A stretch of 64,000 nucleotides of DNA from Blastococcus sp. TML/M2B (GCF_016612865.1 NZ_JAENZZ010000001.1:1550001-1614000); one strand, 5' to 3'; numbered from the stretch's first letter, positions 54,559 to 63,610 are shown. A program made the numbers and translations. The notes: a model not told the origin generated them from the letters alone.

Positions 54559-57295
54559 ATGTCCGCTCCGGTCTCCACCTCCGCGCCCGCCACCCCTGCC
54601 AGCACGGGCACGCGCCCCCGGCTGCTGCTCCTCGACGGTCACTCGCTGGCCTACCGCGCCTTCTTCGCGCTCCCGGTCGAGAACTTCTCCACCACGACCG
54701 GGCAGCCGACCAACGCGGTCTACGGCTTCACCTCGATGCTGATCAACATCCTGCGCGACGAGCAGCCCTCGCACCTGGCCGTGGCGTTCGACGTCGGCCG
54801 CAAGACCTTCCGCAGCGAGATCTTCGCCGAGTACAAGGCCAACCGGGCCGAGAGCCCGACCGACTTCCGCGGCCAGGTCAGCCTCGTGCAGGAGGTGCTC
54901 GGCGCGCTGCGCGTGCCGGTCATCACCGCCGAGGGCTACGAGGCCGACGACGTCATCGCCACGCTCACCGTGCAGGCGGTCGAGCAGGGGATGGACGTGC
55001 TCATCGCCACCGGCGACCGCGACGCGCTGCAGCTGGTCAACGAGCACGTCACCGTGCTCTACCCGCGCAAGGGCGTCTCGGACATGACCCGGTTCACCCC
55101 CGACGCGGTCGAGGAGAAGTACGGCCTCACCCCGACGCAGTACCCGGACTTCGCCGCGCTGCGCGGCGACCCGAGCGACAACCTGCCCAGCATCCCGAGC
55201 GTGGGGGAGAAGACCGCGGCCAAGTGGGTGCGCGAGTACGGCTCGCTGGACGCGCTGGTCGACCAGGTGGACACCGTCAAGGGCAAGGTCGGCGAGAAGC
55301 TGCGCGAGCACCTCTCCTCGGTGATGCAGAACCGCCGGCTCACCGAGCTCGACCGGTCGGTGCCCCTCGAGGTGGGCCCGCAGGACCTCGCCGTCCAGGC
55401 CTGGGACCGCAACGAGGTGCACACCCTCTTCGACAACCTGCAGTTCCGCGTGCTGCGCGAGCGGCTGTTCGCCACGCTCTCCAGCGCCGAGCCGGAGGTC
55501 GAGGGCGGCTTCGAGGTCGTCCTCGACGAGCTCTCGCGCGGCGAGCTGGCGGAGTGGCTGGACACCTACGCGCAGGGGCGCACCGGGGTGATCTTCCGCG
55601 GGAGCTGGGGCCGAGGCGTCGGCGAGCTCGCCGGCCTCGGGCTGGCCGGCAGCGACGACCACGCCACCTTCGTCGACCTGGGCCCCGGCCTCGAGGTCGC
55701 CGACGAGCAGGCGCTCGCCGCCTGGCTCGCCGACCCCGACCGGCCGAAGGTCGTGCACGAGGTCAAGGGCCCGCTGCTGGCGATCTGGTCGCGCGGGTGG
55801 GAGCTCGAGGGCGTGGTCAGCGACACCGCGCTGGCCGCCTACCTGGCGATGCCCGGCCAGCGGTCGTTCGACCTCGCGGACCTCGCCGTCCGGTACCTCC
55901 GGCGCGAGCTCAAGGACACCGCCGAGCCCGAGGGCCAGCTGACCCTCGACGGGCTCGGCCCGTCCGAGGACGACGTCGCCCGCGAGGCCGCGCACGCCGA
56001 CGTGCTCAAGGCCGTCGCGGTCAACGACCTCTCCGACGCGCTGGAGACGGTGCTGGGGGAGAAGGGCGGCGACGCGCTGCTCGGCGGCATCGAGCTTCCG
56101 CTCACCCGCGTGCTGGCCGCCATGGAGTACCGCGGCATCGCCGTCGACCTGGACTTCCTGCGCGACCTGCAGCAGGAGTTCGCCGACGGCGTCGCCCAGG
56201 CGGCAGCGGAGTGCTACGCCGTGATCGGCCGCGAGGTGAACCTGGGCTCGCCGAAGCAGCTGCAGGCGGTGCTCTTCGACGAGCTCGGCCTGCCGAAGAC
56301 GAAGAAGAACAAGACCGGGTACACGACCGACGCCGACGCGCTCACCTCGCTGCTGGCCTCGACCGGGCACCCGTTCCTCGAGCACCTGCTGCGGCACCGC
56401 GACGTGACCCGTTTGCGCACCGTCATCGACGGGCTCATCCCGATGGTCGACGACGCCTCGCGGATCCACACCACGTTCCAGCAGACGATCGCCGCCACCG
56501 GCCGGCTCTCCTCGACCGACCCCAACCTGCAGAACATCCCGATCCGCACCGCCGAGGGCCGCCGGATCCGGCAGGCGTTCGTCGTCGGGCAGGGCTACGA
56601 GTCGCTGATGACGGCGGACTACAGCCAGATCGAGATGCGCATCATGGCGCACCTCTCCGGCGACGAGGGCCTGATCGAGGCCTTCACGTCGGGGGAGGAC
56701 CTGCACTCCTTCGTCGCCTCGCGGGCCTTCGACATCCCGATCAGCGAGGTCGACCCGGAGATGCGCCGGCGGATCAAGGCGATGAGCTACGGGCTCGCGT
56801 ACGGGCTGTCGGCCTACGGGCTGTCCGGGCAGCTGCGCATCTCCGTCGAGGAGGCGCGCGAGCAGATGAACGCCTACTTCGAGCGGTTCGGCGGCATCCG
56901 CGACTACCTCGACGGGGTCGTCGACGACGCCCGGCAGACCGGGTACACCGAGACGACGCTGGGCCGCCGCCGTTACCTCCCCGACCTCACCAGCGACAAC
57001 GGCCAGCGCCGGCAGATGGCCGAGCGCATGGCGCTCAAACGCCCCGATCCAGGGCTCGGCCGCCGACGTCATCAAGGTCGCCATGCTCAACGTGGAGAAG
57101 GCGATCGCGGCCGAGGGGCTGGAGTCGCGGATGCTGCTGCAGGTGCACGACGAACTCGTGCTCGAGGTGGCGCCGGGGGAGAAGGACGCCCTGGAGACGC
57201 TGGTCCGCCGCGAGATGGCCGGTGCCGCCGAGCTGTCGGTGCCGCTGGAGGTCTCGGTCGGGTTCGGTCGCACCTGGAACGACGCCGCGCACTGA
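54559..57295 (+). CDS. polA: DNA polymerase I, frameshifted as sequenced
   Basis: Repair and Okazaki-fragment polymerase, 911 residues when the frame is restored. The 5' nuclease domain (1-290) has LLLDGHSLAYRAFFAL, EGYEADDVIATL and GDRDALQLV. The middle domain (about 310-500) lacks clear 3'-5' exonuclease residues. The polymerase domain has motif A MTADYSQIEMRI (Asp687), motif B RRRIKAMSYGLAYG and motif C LQVHDELVLEV (about Asp864). At 57031-57040 an extra A in the run (AAA where AA is expected) shifts the frame, so as written the protein loses motif C and is a predicted null. Identity is certain; the break is probably a sequence error. TAGGAT lies 8 nt before ATG 54559. Confidence 0.93.
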
Positions 57296-57340
57296 CCCCC
57301 GGGGCAACCCTGCAGCTGAGGTCGAGCGTGAGACCTGTCC

Positions 57341-57916
57341 TCAGCCGGTCCGCGCGGGGCTGATGCGCTGCCAGCCGTGGACGACGCGGCCGGTCGCCGC
57401 GTCGAAGCGGTACCAGCTGCCCTGTCCCGGCTGGTCGTACCGGCGGTCGACGGGGACGCCGAGCAGGTGGCACAGCAGCAGTGCACCCACCGCGCCGTGG
57501 GCGACGACGGCGACGTCGCCCACCGCGGCCGCGACCGCCCGCTCGACGGCGCGCACGAAGCGCCGCTGGGCGTCGACCGCCCGCTCCCACCCGCGCACGC
57601 TCTCCTCGGGCCGCGCGAAGAACGCGTCCGCCACCGCCTCGAACTCGGCGGGCGGGAGGTAGCCCGTCGCCGAGCGGTCGTTCTCGCCCAGCTCCGGGTC
57701 GACCTCCACCGCCAGGCCGGTCGCCTCGGCGAGCGCCCCGGCCGTCTCCAGCGCCTTCCGCTCCGCGCTGCTGACGACAGCGGTCAGCGTGGGCACCCAC
57801 GGCTGCGCGACCAGGTGGGTCAGGCGGGCGCGACCGTCGGCGGACAGGCCCCACTCGGGAACCGGCACGCCGGGGTCGACGGCGACCTCGGCGTGGGTCA
57901 CCACGTAGATCTGCAC
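57341..57916 (-). CDS. Histidine phosphatase-family protein with altered RHG motif
   Basis: A 191-residue protein of the phosphoglycerate mutase-like histidine phosphatase superfamily. It has the second catalytic region VVAHGAVGALL and SSAERKALETAGALAEATG. The first motif, normally RHG, reads THA (YVVTHAEVAV): His is kept but the Arg and Gly are changed, so phosphatase activity is uncertain. GTG 57916 is chosen; an in-frame TTG at 57928 is possible. Its stop lies 45 bp past the convergent polA stop. A conserved gene next to polA in related genomes is not something I can confirm here. Confidence 0.8.
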   Translation of the reverse strand: MQIYVVTHAEVAVDPGVPVPEWGLSADGRARLTHLVAQPWVPTLTAVVSSAERKALETAGALAEATGLAVEVDPELGENDRSATGYLPPAEFEAVADAFFARPEESVRGWERAVDAQRRFVRAVERAVAAAVGDVAVVAHGAVGALLLCHLLGVPVDRRYDQPGQGSWYRFDAATGRVVHGWQRISPARTG

Positions 57917-58021
57917 GTCGGCAGTCAACCGCGCGCCGGCTGCCGGCGGGCAGGTCCGGGCCGCGACCCGGTCGGTGTCCTCACGTCGGCGCGTCGCGGA
58001 CGGACCGTCCGGCGCACCGGG

Positions 58022-58876
58022 TCACGCGGGCGTGCGGCAGACCAGGATCAGCGTGCCGGGCACCAGGGCGCCGCGCTCGGGGGACCACTGGCCCCAGGTC
58101 TGGGTGCGGCTCGGCGTCCACTCCGGCTCGACCAGGTCCTCGAGGACCAGGCCCGCGCCGACCACCGCCCGGACCCAGTCGCCGACCGTGCGGTGGTGCT
58201 CGACGTAGACCGTGCGGCCCGAGCCGTCGGTCTCCACGTAGGGCCGCCGGTCGAAGTAGGACGAGGTGACCTGGAGGTCCTCGGGGTCGGGGGAGTCGGG
58301 GAACGGCCAGCGCATCGGGTGGTTCACCGACGCCACGAAACGCCCGCCGGGCCGCAGCACCCGGGCGACCTCGGTCAGCACCGCGTGCGCGTCCGCGACG
58401 AACGGCAGCCCGCCGAACGCCGAGCAGGCCAGGTCCGCCGAACCGGTCGCCAGCGGCAGCGCCCCGGCGTCGGCCTGCAGCAGCGGGACGTCGAGGCCGG
58501 TGGCCCGGTTGAGCTCGGCGGCGCGGGCCAGCATGCCGGCGGAGAGGTCCAGCGCGACGACGGCGGCGCCCTCACGGGCCAGCCAACGGGCGCACGGCGC
58601 CGAGCCGCAGCCGATCTCGACCACCCGGCGGCCGGCGACGTCGCCCAGCAGGCGGGCGTCGGCCTCGCGCAGCCCCTCGGGGCACCAGAGGAAGTCCGCG
58701 TCGCCGAGGTCGGAGCCGTGCTCGGCCAGGTAGGCGGGGGCGGCGGCGTCCCACCAGCGCCTGTTGGCGCGGGCGGACTCGTCCTGGCCCGCGGGGCGCC
58801 GGGCCACGCCGCCGGCGGCGGGGTAGCCGTCGCCGCCGAGGGGCAGACCGCCGGCGGGCGGGGGAGGGGTGCTCAT
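58022..58876 (-). CDS. Class I SAM-dependent methyltransferase
   Basis: A 284-residue methyltransferase. An N-terminal glycine/proline-rich tail of about 35 residues precedes RWWDAAAPAYLAEHGSDLGDADF, then motif I VVEIGCGSAPCARWL, acidic VVALDLSAGM, motif IV DLACSAFGGLPFV and RVLRPGGRFVASVNHPMRW. The C-terminal half has GDWVRAVVGAGLVLEDLVEPEW. Substrate unknown. It lies just upstream of rpsA on the opposite strand, so the two are divergent. Confidence 0.88.
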   Translation of the reverse strand: MSTPPPPAGGLPLGGDGYPAAGGVARRPAGQDESARANRRWWDAAAPAYLAEHGSDLGDADFLWCPEGLREADARLLGDVAGRRVVEIGCGSAPCARWLAREGAAVVALDLSAGMLARAAELNRATGLDVPLLQADAGALPLATGSADLACSAFGGLPFVADAHAVLTEVARVLRPGGRFVASVNHPMRWPFPDSPDPEDLQVTSSYFDRRPYVETDGSGRTVYVEHHRTVGDWVRAVVGAGLVLEDLVEPEWTPSRTQTWGQWSPERGALVPGTLILVCRTPA

Positions 58877-59097
58877 GACACGCCGATGGTGACACGCCGC
58901 CGGGGCGGCCGGACGGCGCGCACCCAGGTGGACCCGGGCCTCCCGACGTCCGTACCATGAGGAATGCGCCAGAGGTCTGTCGTGGTTTTCCCCACACGGA
59001 ACGCCAGAGCCGGCTTCCCCCGCTGAACCACCCTCGTGGTCCCGAGGCCACGGGGTTCCCTGTCCCTACGCATAAACCGTCCGGAGCAACCAACCAC

Positions 59098-60567
59098 ATG
59101 ACCTCCACTCAGGTCCGTCCTTCCAGCACCCCCCAGGTCGCCGTCAACGACATCGGCAGCGAAGAGGACTTCCTCGCCGCCATCGACGCCACGATCAAGT
59201 ACTTCAACGATGGCGACATCGTCGAGGGCGTCATCGTCAAGGTCGACCGGGACGAGGTGCTGCTGGACATCGGCTACAAGACCGAGGGCGTCATCCCCTC
59301 GCGCGAGCTCTCCATCAAGCACGACGTCGACCCGAACGAGGTCGTCAAGGTCGGCGACGAGGTGGAAGCCCTTGTTCTCCAGAAGGAGGACAAGGAAGGC
59401 CGGCTGATCCTCTCCAAGAAGCGCGCTCAGTACGAGCGCGCCTGGGGCACGATCGAGGCCAAGAAGGAAGCCGACGAGGTCGTCACCGGCACCGTCATCG
59501 AGGTCGTCAAGGGCGGCCTCATCCTGGACATCGGTCTCCGCGGGTTCCTCCCGGCCTCGCTGGTCGAGATGCGCCGCGTCCGCGACCTCCAGCCCTACGT
59601 GGGCCGCGAGCTCGAGGCGAAGATCATCGAGCTCGACAAGAACCGCAACAATGTCGTGCTCTCCCGTCGCCAGTGGCTGGAGCAGACCCAGTCCGAGGTG
59701 CGCAGCGAGTTCCTCAACAAGCTCGCCAAGGGCCAGGTCCGCACGGGCGTCGTCTCCTCGATCGTCAACTTCGGTGCGTTCGTGGACCTCGGCGGCGTCG
59801 ACGGTCTGGTGCACGTCTCCGAGCTGTCGTGGAAGCACATCGACCACCCGTCCGAGGTCGTCGAGGTGGGCCAGGAGGTCACCGTCGAGGTCCTCGACGT
59901 CGACTTGGACCGCGAGCGGGTCTCCCTGTCGCTGAAGGCGACGCAGGAGGACCCGTGGCGTCAGTTCGCCCGCACGCACCAGATCGGTCAGGTCGTCCCG
60001 GGCAAGGTCACCAAGCTGGTTCCCTTCGGTGCGTTCGTGCGCGTCGACGAGGGCATCGAGGGCCTGGTGCACATCTCCGAGCTGGCCGAGCGCCACGTGG
60101 AGATCCCGGAGCAGGTCGTGCAGGTCGGCGACGAGCTCCTGGTCAAGGTCATCGACATCGACCTGGACCGCCGCCGCATCTCGCTGTCCCTGAAGCAGGC
60201 CAACGAGGGCGTCGTCGGCGACGAGGAGCAGTTCGACCCGGCCGCCTACGGCATGTCGGCGTCCTACGACGAGCAGGGCAACTACATCTACCCGGAGGGC
60301 TTCGACCCCGAGACGGGCGAGTGGCTCGAGGGCTTCGACGAGGCCCGCGAGACCTGGGAGCGGCAGTACGCCGAGGCCCAGGCTCGCTTCGAGGCGCACC
60401 GCAAGCAGATCGCGGCGGCCAAGGAGGCCGACGCCGAGGCTGCGGCCGGTGGCAGCTACTCCAGCGACGACGCTGCTGGTCCGGACGCCCCGGCCAGCAC
60501 CGGCGGCACGCTGGCCAGCGACGAGGCCCTGGCCGCGCTGCGGGCCAAGCTCGCCGGCGGCGAGTGA
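59098..60567 (+). CDS. rpsA: 30S ribosomal protein S1
   Basis: Largest ribosomal protein, bringing mRNA to the 30S subunit. The 489 residues hold four S1 OB folds at about 38-106, 122-190, 208-277 and 293-363 (for example VVSSIVNFGAFVDLGGVDGL and KVTKLVPFGAFVRVDEGIEG), then a long acidic, alanine-rich C-terminal tail (about 385-489). Actinobacterial S1 has four domains, not six, which fits. ATG 59098 is chosen because TSTQVRPSSTPQVAVNDIGS opens the family; the upstream frame to 58957 has the wrong composition. A TACCAT at 58953-58958 may be the -10, with a 130-nt leader. Confidence 0.96.
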   Translation: MTSTQVRPSSTPQVAVNDIGSEEDFLAAIDATIKYFNDGDIVEGVIVKVDRDEVLLDIGYKTEGVIPSRELSIKHDVDPNEVVKVGDEVEALVLQKEDKEGRLILSKKRAQYERAWGTIEAKKEADEVVTGTVIEVVKGGLILDIGLRGFLPASLVEMRRVRDLQPYVGRELEAKIIELDKNRNNVVLSRRQWLEQTQSEVRSEFLNKLAKGQVRTGVVSSIVNFGAFVDLGGVDGLVHVSELSWKHIDHPSEVVEVGQEVTVEVLDVDLDRERVSLSLKATQEDPWRQFARTHQIGQVVPGKVTKLVPFGAFVRVDEGIEGLVHISELAERHVEIPEQVVQVGDELLVKVIDIDLDRRRISLSLKQANEGVVGDEEQFDPAAYGMSASYDEQGNYIYPEGFDPETGEWLEGFDEARETWERQYAEAQARFEAHRKQIAAAKEADAEAAAGGSYSSDDAAGPDAPASTGGTLASDEALAALRAKLAGGE

Positions 60568-60605
60568 GCAGCTAGCCCGGCGCCGAGCGCCCGGCACTGA
60601 ACGAC

Positions 60606-60638
60606 GGAGGCCCAGGACCCACGCGGTCCTGGGCCTCC
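60606..60638 (+). terminator. 14-bp hairpin after rpsA
   Basis: GGAGGCCCAGGACC (60606-60619) pairs fully with 60625-60638 across a 5-nt loop, 38 bp past the rpsA stop. Confidence 0.85.
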
Positions 60639-60705
60639 GGCGTTCTCCGGGGGAGGTCACGACCCCGAGGACCGGACTCCGAAGACGACAGGCTCCGGCG
60701 ACGAC

Positions 60706-60741
60706 GACAGGCCCCGTGGACGGTCGTCCACGGGGCCTGTC
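60706..60741. terminator. 16-bp second hairpin between rpsA and the 60817 gene
   Basis: GACAGGCCCCGTGGAC (60706-60721) pairs fully with 60726-60741, with loop GGTC. It lies 75 bp from the stop of the reverse-strand gene at 60817 and may serve as that gene's terminator or a back-up for rpsA. Confidence 0.75.
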
Positions 60742-60816
60742 GGATGCCGGCGCCGTCCCAGATCCCCCTGGGGCGGCGGGCGCTGCTCGGCTGCGGGGCG
60801 CGTGCGCGCCCGGCCG

Positions 60817-61092
60817 TCAGAGGCTGAGGATGATGGCGAACGCGGTGCGCGGGCGGCCGCCGTTGCCGGCGAGGAAGGTCCAGGTGTGCCGGCCGGCGGG
60901 CGGGGTCTGCACCAGCCAGCGCAGGAAGGCGTTGCGCGGCCCGGGCTGGGGGCGCTGGAACGCCATGCGCTCGCGGACGGCGGGGATGTCCGCGCAGCTG
61001 ACGCCGTTGGTGGCGCCCATCCGGTGCCGTCCGGCGCCCCGGGAGGCTGCGCGGGTGGACGGGGTGCCGGCGGTGGTCCGGTGACGGGACAT
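60817..61092 (-). CDS. Small hypothetical protein
   Basis: A 91-residue basic protein with no recognised domain. The N-terminal 25 residues are Arg/Thr/Ser-rich; the rest reads FLRWLVQTPPAGRHTWTFLAG and ends in TAFAIILSL. Third codon positions are nearly all G or C on this strand, and TAACTT at 61136-61141 (reverse) looks like a -10 about 43 nt upstream of the ATG. It is not in the conserved set I know. No signal peptide or membrane helix. Confidence 0.6.
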   Translation of the reverse strand: MSRHRTTAGTPSTRAASRGAGRHRMGATNGVSCADIPAVRERMAFQRPQPGPRNAFLRWLVQTPPAGRHTWTFLAGNGGRPRTAFAIILSL

Positions 61093-61226
61093 GGGGGGGC
61101 CTGCCTCTCTTCGGCGGGGAAGATCGCCGAGGCCGAAGTTAGCCGTGTGACTGGTGGGACTCGTGCGACGCGCCGGTGGGTGCGCGGTCGTGTTACCTCT
61201 CCGTGACCTCCGACGGCGCCGGTCGC

Positions 61227-61232
61227 TACTCT
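61227..61232 (+). promoter_or_regulatory. -10 element (TACTCT) for leaderless coaE
   Basis: TACTCT lies 6 nt before the coaE ATG at 61239. Confidence 0.5.
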
Positions 61233-61238
61233 GCGCAC

Positions 61239-61835
61239 ATGCTGCGGATCGGACTGACCGGTGGGATCGGCTCGGGGAAGAGCACGGTCTCGGCCCTGCT
61301 CGACGCCCGGGGCGCGGTGATCGTCGATGCCGACCGCATCGCCAGGGAGGTCGTCGAGCCGGGCACGCCCGGGTTGGCCGCGGTCGTCGAGGCGTTCGGG
61401 GACGGCGTGCTCGCCGCCGACGGCTCGTTGGACCGGCCGGCGCTGGCCGCCATCGTGTTCGCCGACCCCGCGGCGCGCGCCCGGCTGGACGCGATCGTCC
61501 ACCCGCTGGTCCGCGACCGGGCGCTCGAGCTGACCGCTGCCGCGGCGCCGGACGCCGTCCTGGTCAACGACGTCCCGCTGCTCGTGGAGACCGGTCAGGC
61601 GAGCAGCTACGACCTGGTCCTGGTGGTGGAGGCCGACCTCGGGACCCGGCTGGCGCGGCTCGTGGAGCGCGGCATGACCGAGGAGGACGCGCGGGCGCGC
61701 ATCGCCGCGCAGGCGACCGACGAGCAGCGCCGGGAGGTCGCCGACGTGGTGCTGGACAACAGCGGCACGCGCGAGGAGCTGGCCGCGCAGGTCGACCGGT
61801 TCTGGGGGGAGCGGGTCGAGCCGGCCCGTGGCTGA
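61239..61835 (+). CDS. coaE: Dephospho-CoA kinase
   Basis: Phosphorylates dephospho-CoA, the last step of coenzyme A synthesis. The 198 residues have the P-loop [12 protein letters not shown] (5-16), [36 protein letters not shown], and the lid residues [23 protein letters not shown] 61239 sits 6 nt after TACTCT; the frame opening at 61176 is rejected. It is the single-domain form; the long C-terminal DUF/GrpB extension of mycobacterial CoaE is absent. It overlaps the next gene by 8 bp. Confidence 0.95.
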   Translation: MLRIGLTGGIGSGKSTVSALLDARGAVIVDADRIAREVVEPGTPGLAAVVEAFGDGVLAADGSLDRPALAAIVFADPAARARLDAIVHPLVRDRALELTAAAAPDAVLVNDVPLLVETGQASSYDLVLVVEADLGTRLARLVERGMTEEDARARIAAQATDEQRREVADVVLDNSGTREELAAQVDRFWGERVEPARG

Positions 61836-62394
61836 TCCCGGGTCGCGGGCGCGGCGGCGCGAACGGGGCCGGCTCGAGGCCCTCGTCGGGGTCGACCTGC
61901 GGCCGGTGGCGGAGGGAGTCCTCTCCCGGCTGGTCGCGGCCGCTCTCGAGGGTGCCTCGGCCGACGAGGTGACCCCGCCGGTCACCCCCGGCCCTGGGTG
62001 GAGCCCGGAGCGGGTCGAGTGGCTGCGGGCGTTCCACCGGGACCGGCGGGCCGGGCTCGACGGGCCCGCCGGTGAGGTCACCTGGGCCGTCGTCGAGTTC
62101 GCCCCGGGGGAGGACCAGGACACCGGCCGCGTCCTCGGCTCCGTGCGGCTGCGCCGGACCGGCGAGCCCGGCGGGTTCGAGACCGGGATCTGGCTCGTGC
62201 GCGACGCCCGGGGGCGGGGGGTCGGCACGACGGCGGTGCGGCTGCTCCTGGAACGGGCCCGGGAGGCCGGTGCGGCGACGGTGCGGGCCGACACGACGAC
62301 CGGCAACGCAGGCGCCGTCGCGCTGCTGCGGGCACTGGGGTTCAGCACGACCGTCCAGGGTGAGCGCGTCCGGGCGGAGCTGACGCTCGGCTGA
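61828..62394 (+). CDS. GNAT-family N-acetyltransferase (RimJ/RimL-like)
   Basis: A 188-residue acetyltransferase. An N-terminal segment of about 60 residues is charged. The acetyl-CoA loop is [20 protein letters not shown] (RGxGxG/A) preceded by GFETGIWLV, and the C-terminal strand is [24 protein letters not shown]. The pattern NxxAxxLxxxxGF is typical of RimJ/RimL enzymes acting on protein N-termini or small molecules. GTG 61828 overlaps coaE by 8 bp, so the pair is coupled. Confidence 0.85.
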   Translation: MADPGSRARRRERGRLEALVGVDLRPVAEGVLSRLVAAALEGASADEVTPPVTPGPGWSPERVEWLRAFHRDRRAGLDGPAGEVTWAVVEFAPGEDQDTGRVLGSVRLRRTGEPGGFETGIWLVRDARGRGVGTTAVRLLLERAREAGAATVRADTTTGNAGAVALLRALGFSTTVQGERVRAELTLG

Positions 62395-62420
62395 GGTGGC
62401 CGGAGGGCCCCGGAACGGAA

Positions 62421-62453
62421 GAACCCCAGGCGCCCGGTGGGCTCCTGGGGTTC
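62421..62453. terminator. Bipartite hairpin between the GNAT gene and tRNA-Val
   Basis: GAACCCCAGG (62421-62430) pairs with CCTGGGGTTC (62444-62453), and GCCC with GGGC inside. It can end the forward GNAT transcript and the reverse tRNA transcript. From the reverse side it lies 7 nt past tRNA-Val. Confidence 0.75.
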
Positions 62454-62459
62454 TCGTGG

Positions 62460-62531
62460 TGGGCGATACTGGGATCGAACCAGTGACCTCTTCCGTGTCA
62501 GGGAAGCGCGCTACCGCTGCGCCAATCGCCC
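62460..62531 (-). tRNA. tRNA-Val(GAC)
   Basis: Acceptor stem GGGCGAT/ATCGCCC, discriminator A, anticodon loop CTGACAC giving GAC, T loop TTCGATC. 72 nt, no encoded CCA. Last of three tRNA genes in one reverse-strand transcript. Confidence 0.95.
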
Positions 62532-62586
62532 GGCCCGGTCTCGCGACCGGTCCCTCCTCCGCGCTCGTGCTCCGCGGAGGAGAACG

Positions 62587-62657
62587 AGGTGGAGACGGGA
62601 TTTGAACCCGTGTAGACGGCTTTGCAGGCCGTTGCCTCGCCTCTCGGCCACTCCACC
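62587..62657 (-). tRNA. tRNA-Cys(GCA)
   Basis: Acceptor stem GGTGGAG/CTCCACC, discriminator U as expected for cysteine, anticodon loop CTGCAAA giving GCA. 71 nt. Middle gene of the cluster. Confidence 0.95.
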
Positions 62658-62698
62658 GCACGCGGGCGCCGATCTCGCGATCAGCGCCCGAGGTTCCG

Positions 62699-62770
62699 AG
62701 CGGATGACGGGATTCGAACCCGCGACCCTCACCTTGGCAAGGTGATGCTCTACCACTGAGCCACATCCGC
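62699..62770 (-). tRNA. tRNA-Gly(GCC)
   Basis: Acceptor stem GCGGATG/CATCCGC, discriminator U, anticodon loop TTGCCAA giving GCC. 72 nt. First gene of the cluster, 14 nt after the predicted transcription start. Confidence 0.95.
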
Positions 62771-62790
62771 ACTGCGTTGTTGCGAGGAGA

Positions 62791-62819
62791 ACGTTACCTG
62801 ACGGCCTTTCGGCGTCCAA
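62791..62819 (-). promoter_or_regulatory. Sigma-70-type promoter of the tRNA-Gly-Cys-Val operon
   Basis: On the reverse strand TTGGAC (62814-62819) and TAACGT (62791-62796) are separated by 17 bp, close to the housekeeping consensus. The start would be near 62784. This is the best-formed promoter in the window. Confidence 0.75.
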
Positions 62820-62875
62820 CGAGGGGGGGTCCCCCGCTGCGTCGCGCGCCGGCACTGCAGGAGCGTTCCCGCAGG

Positions 62876-63341
62876 TCAACGCCCCGTCGGGTCTGCTCCG
62901 CCGTTGGACAGCAGGACGTGCAGCTCGTCGTCGAGGCGCAGCAGCTCGCTCTCCGAACCCGACGGCACCAACGCCTCGGTCTGCCGCAGGAAGCTTGCGA
63001 CGACGGCGCGGGACAGCTCGAACAGCGCCTCGCCACGAGGGGGCGCGCAGGTGCAGGAAGAGCACGTCGCTGGCCGCGTGCGCGGGCCAGACGCGGACGT
63101 CACCCTCGCCCGACGGGCGGTCGAGGCCCACCTGGAGCAGCTCGCGGCTGACCAGCCAGGCGATGCCCTCGTCGGTGTCGACGGTGCCGCTGTCGTCGCC
63201 GATGTCGCCGAAGGCGATGCGGACCGCGAACGGGTCCGCCGCGTCGTAGCAGAGGAGGGGCGGCACCTCGGTCCACGATTGCGGACCGATCAGCTGCAGC
63301 GTGACGGGGGACGTGTGACCGGGATTCCAGCGGCTGGCCAT
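62876..63341 (-). CDS. ssgB: SsgA/SsgB-family cell-division regulator, frameshifted as sequenced
   Basis: An SALP-family protein, 154 residues when the frame is restored; in Streptomyces SsgB recruits FtsZ to sporulation septa. Visible are YDAADPFAVRIAFGD, EGIAWLVSRELLQVGL, RPSGEGDVRVWP, LFLHLRAP, RGEALFELSRAVVASFLRQTE and LDDELHVLLS, which match SsgB more than SsgA. The frame breaks at a run of five G (63039-63043) where four are expected, between HLRAP and RGEALFE. The symbol rests on motif similarity and the nearby tRNA-Gly-Cys-Val cluster. ATG 63341 lies downstream of a palindrome at 63367-63389. Confidence 0.88.
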
Positions 63342-63366
63342 GTCAGGTCAACGACATCCCGCTCGG

Positions 63367-63389
63367 GGAGTGACGCAGCTCGTCACTCC
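63367..63389. promoter_or_regulatory. Palindrome GGAGTGACG-N5-CGTCACTCC upstream of ssgB
   Basis: Perfect 9-bp inverted repeat with a 5-bp spacer, 26 bp upstream of the ssgB ATG. Its position suits an operator or a leader stem. Confidence 0.5.
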
Positions 63390-63610
63390 AGTCACACCCG
63401 CCACACCGGCCACGCCTGTCGGTCATGCAAAGGTGTGTGTCCGCCGAGGACGGTTCGGAAACGGGTTTGGTGCAGTCGGGACGGAAGAGGTTGCGCGGGG
63501 GCCACTGCCCGCAAGGCCCCCGACGTAGGCTGCGGAGGTCGTCCGGGGGACCGATACCGGTACGACGCAGCCTTGACCTGGAAGGTGACCCGCTGAGCGG
63601 ACAGGAGACC

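Noticed and set aside
57031-57040. Programmed ribosomal frameshift in polA
   Set aside because: No slippery heptamer or downstream structure is evident, and five other genes show similar breaks.
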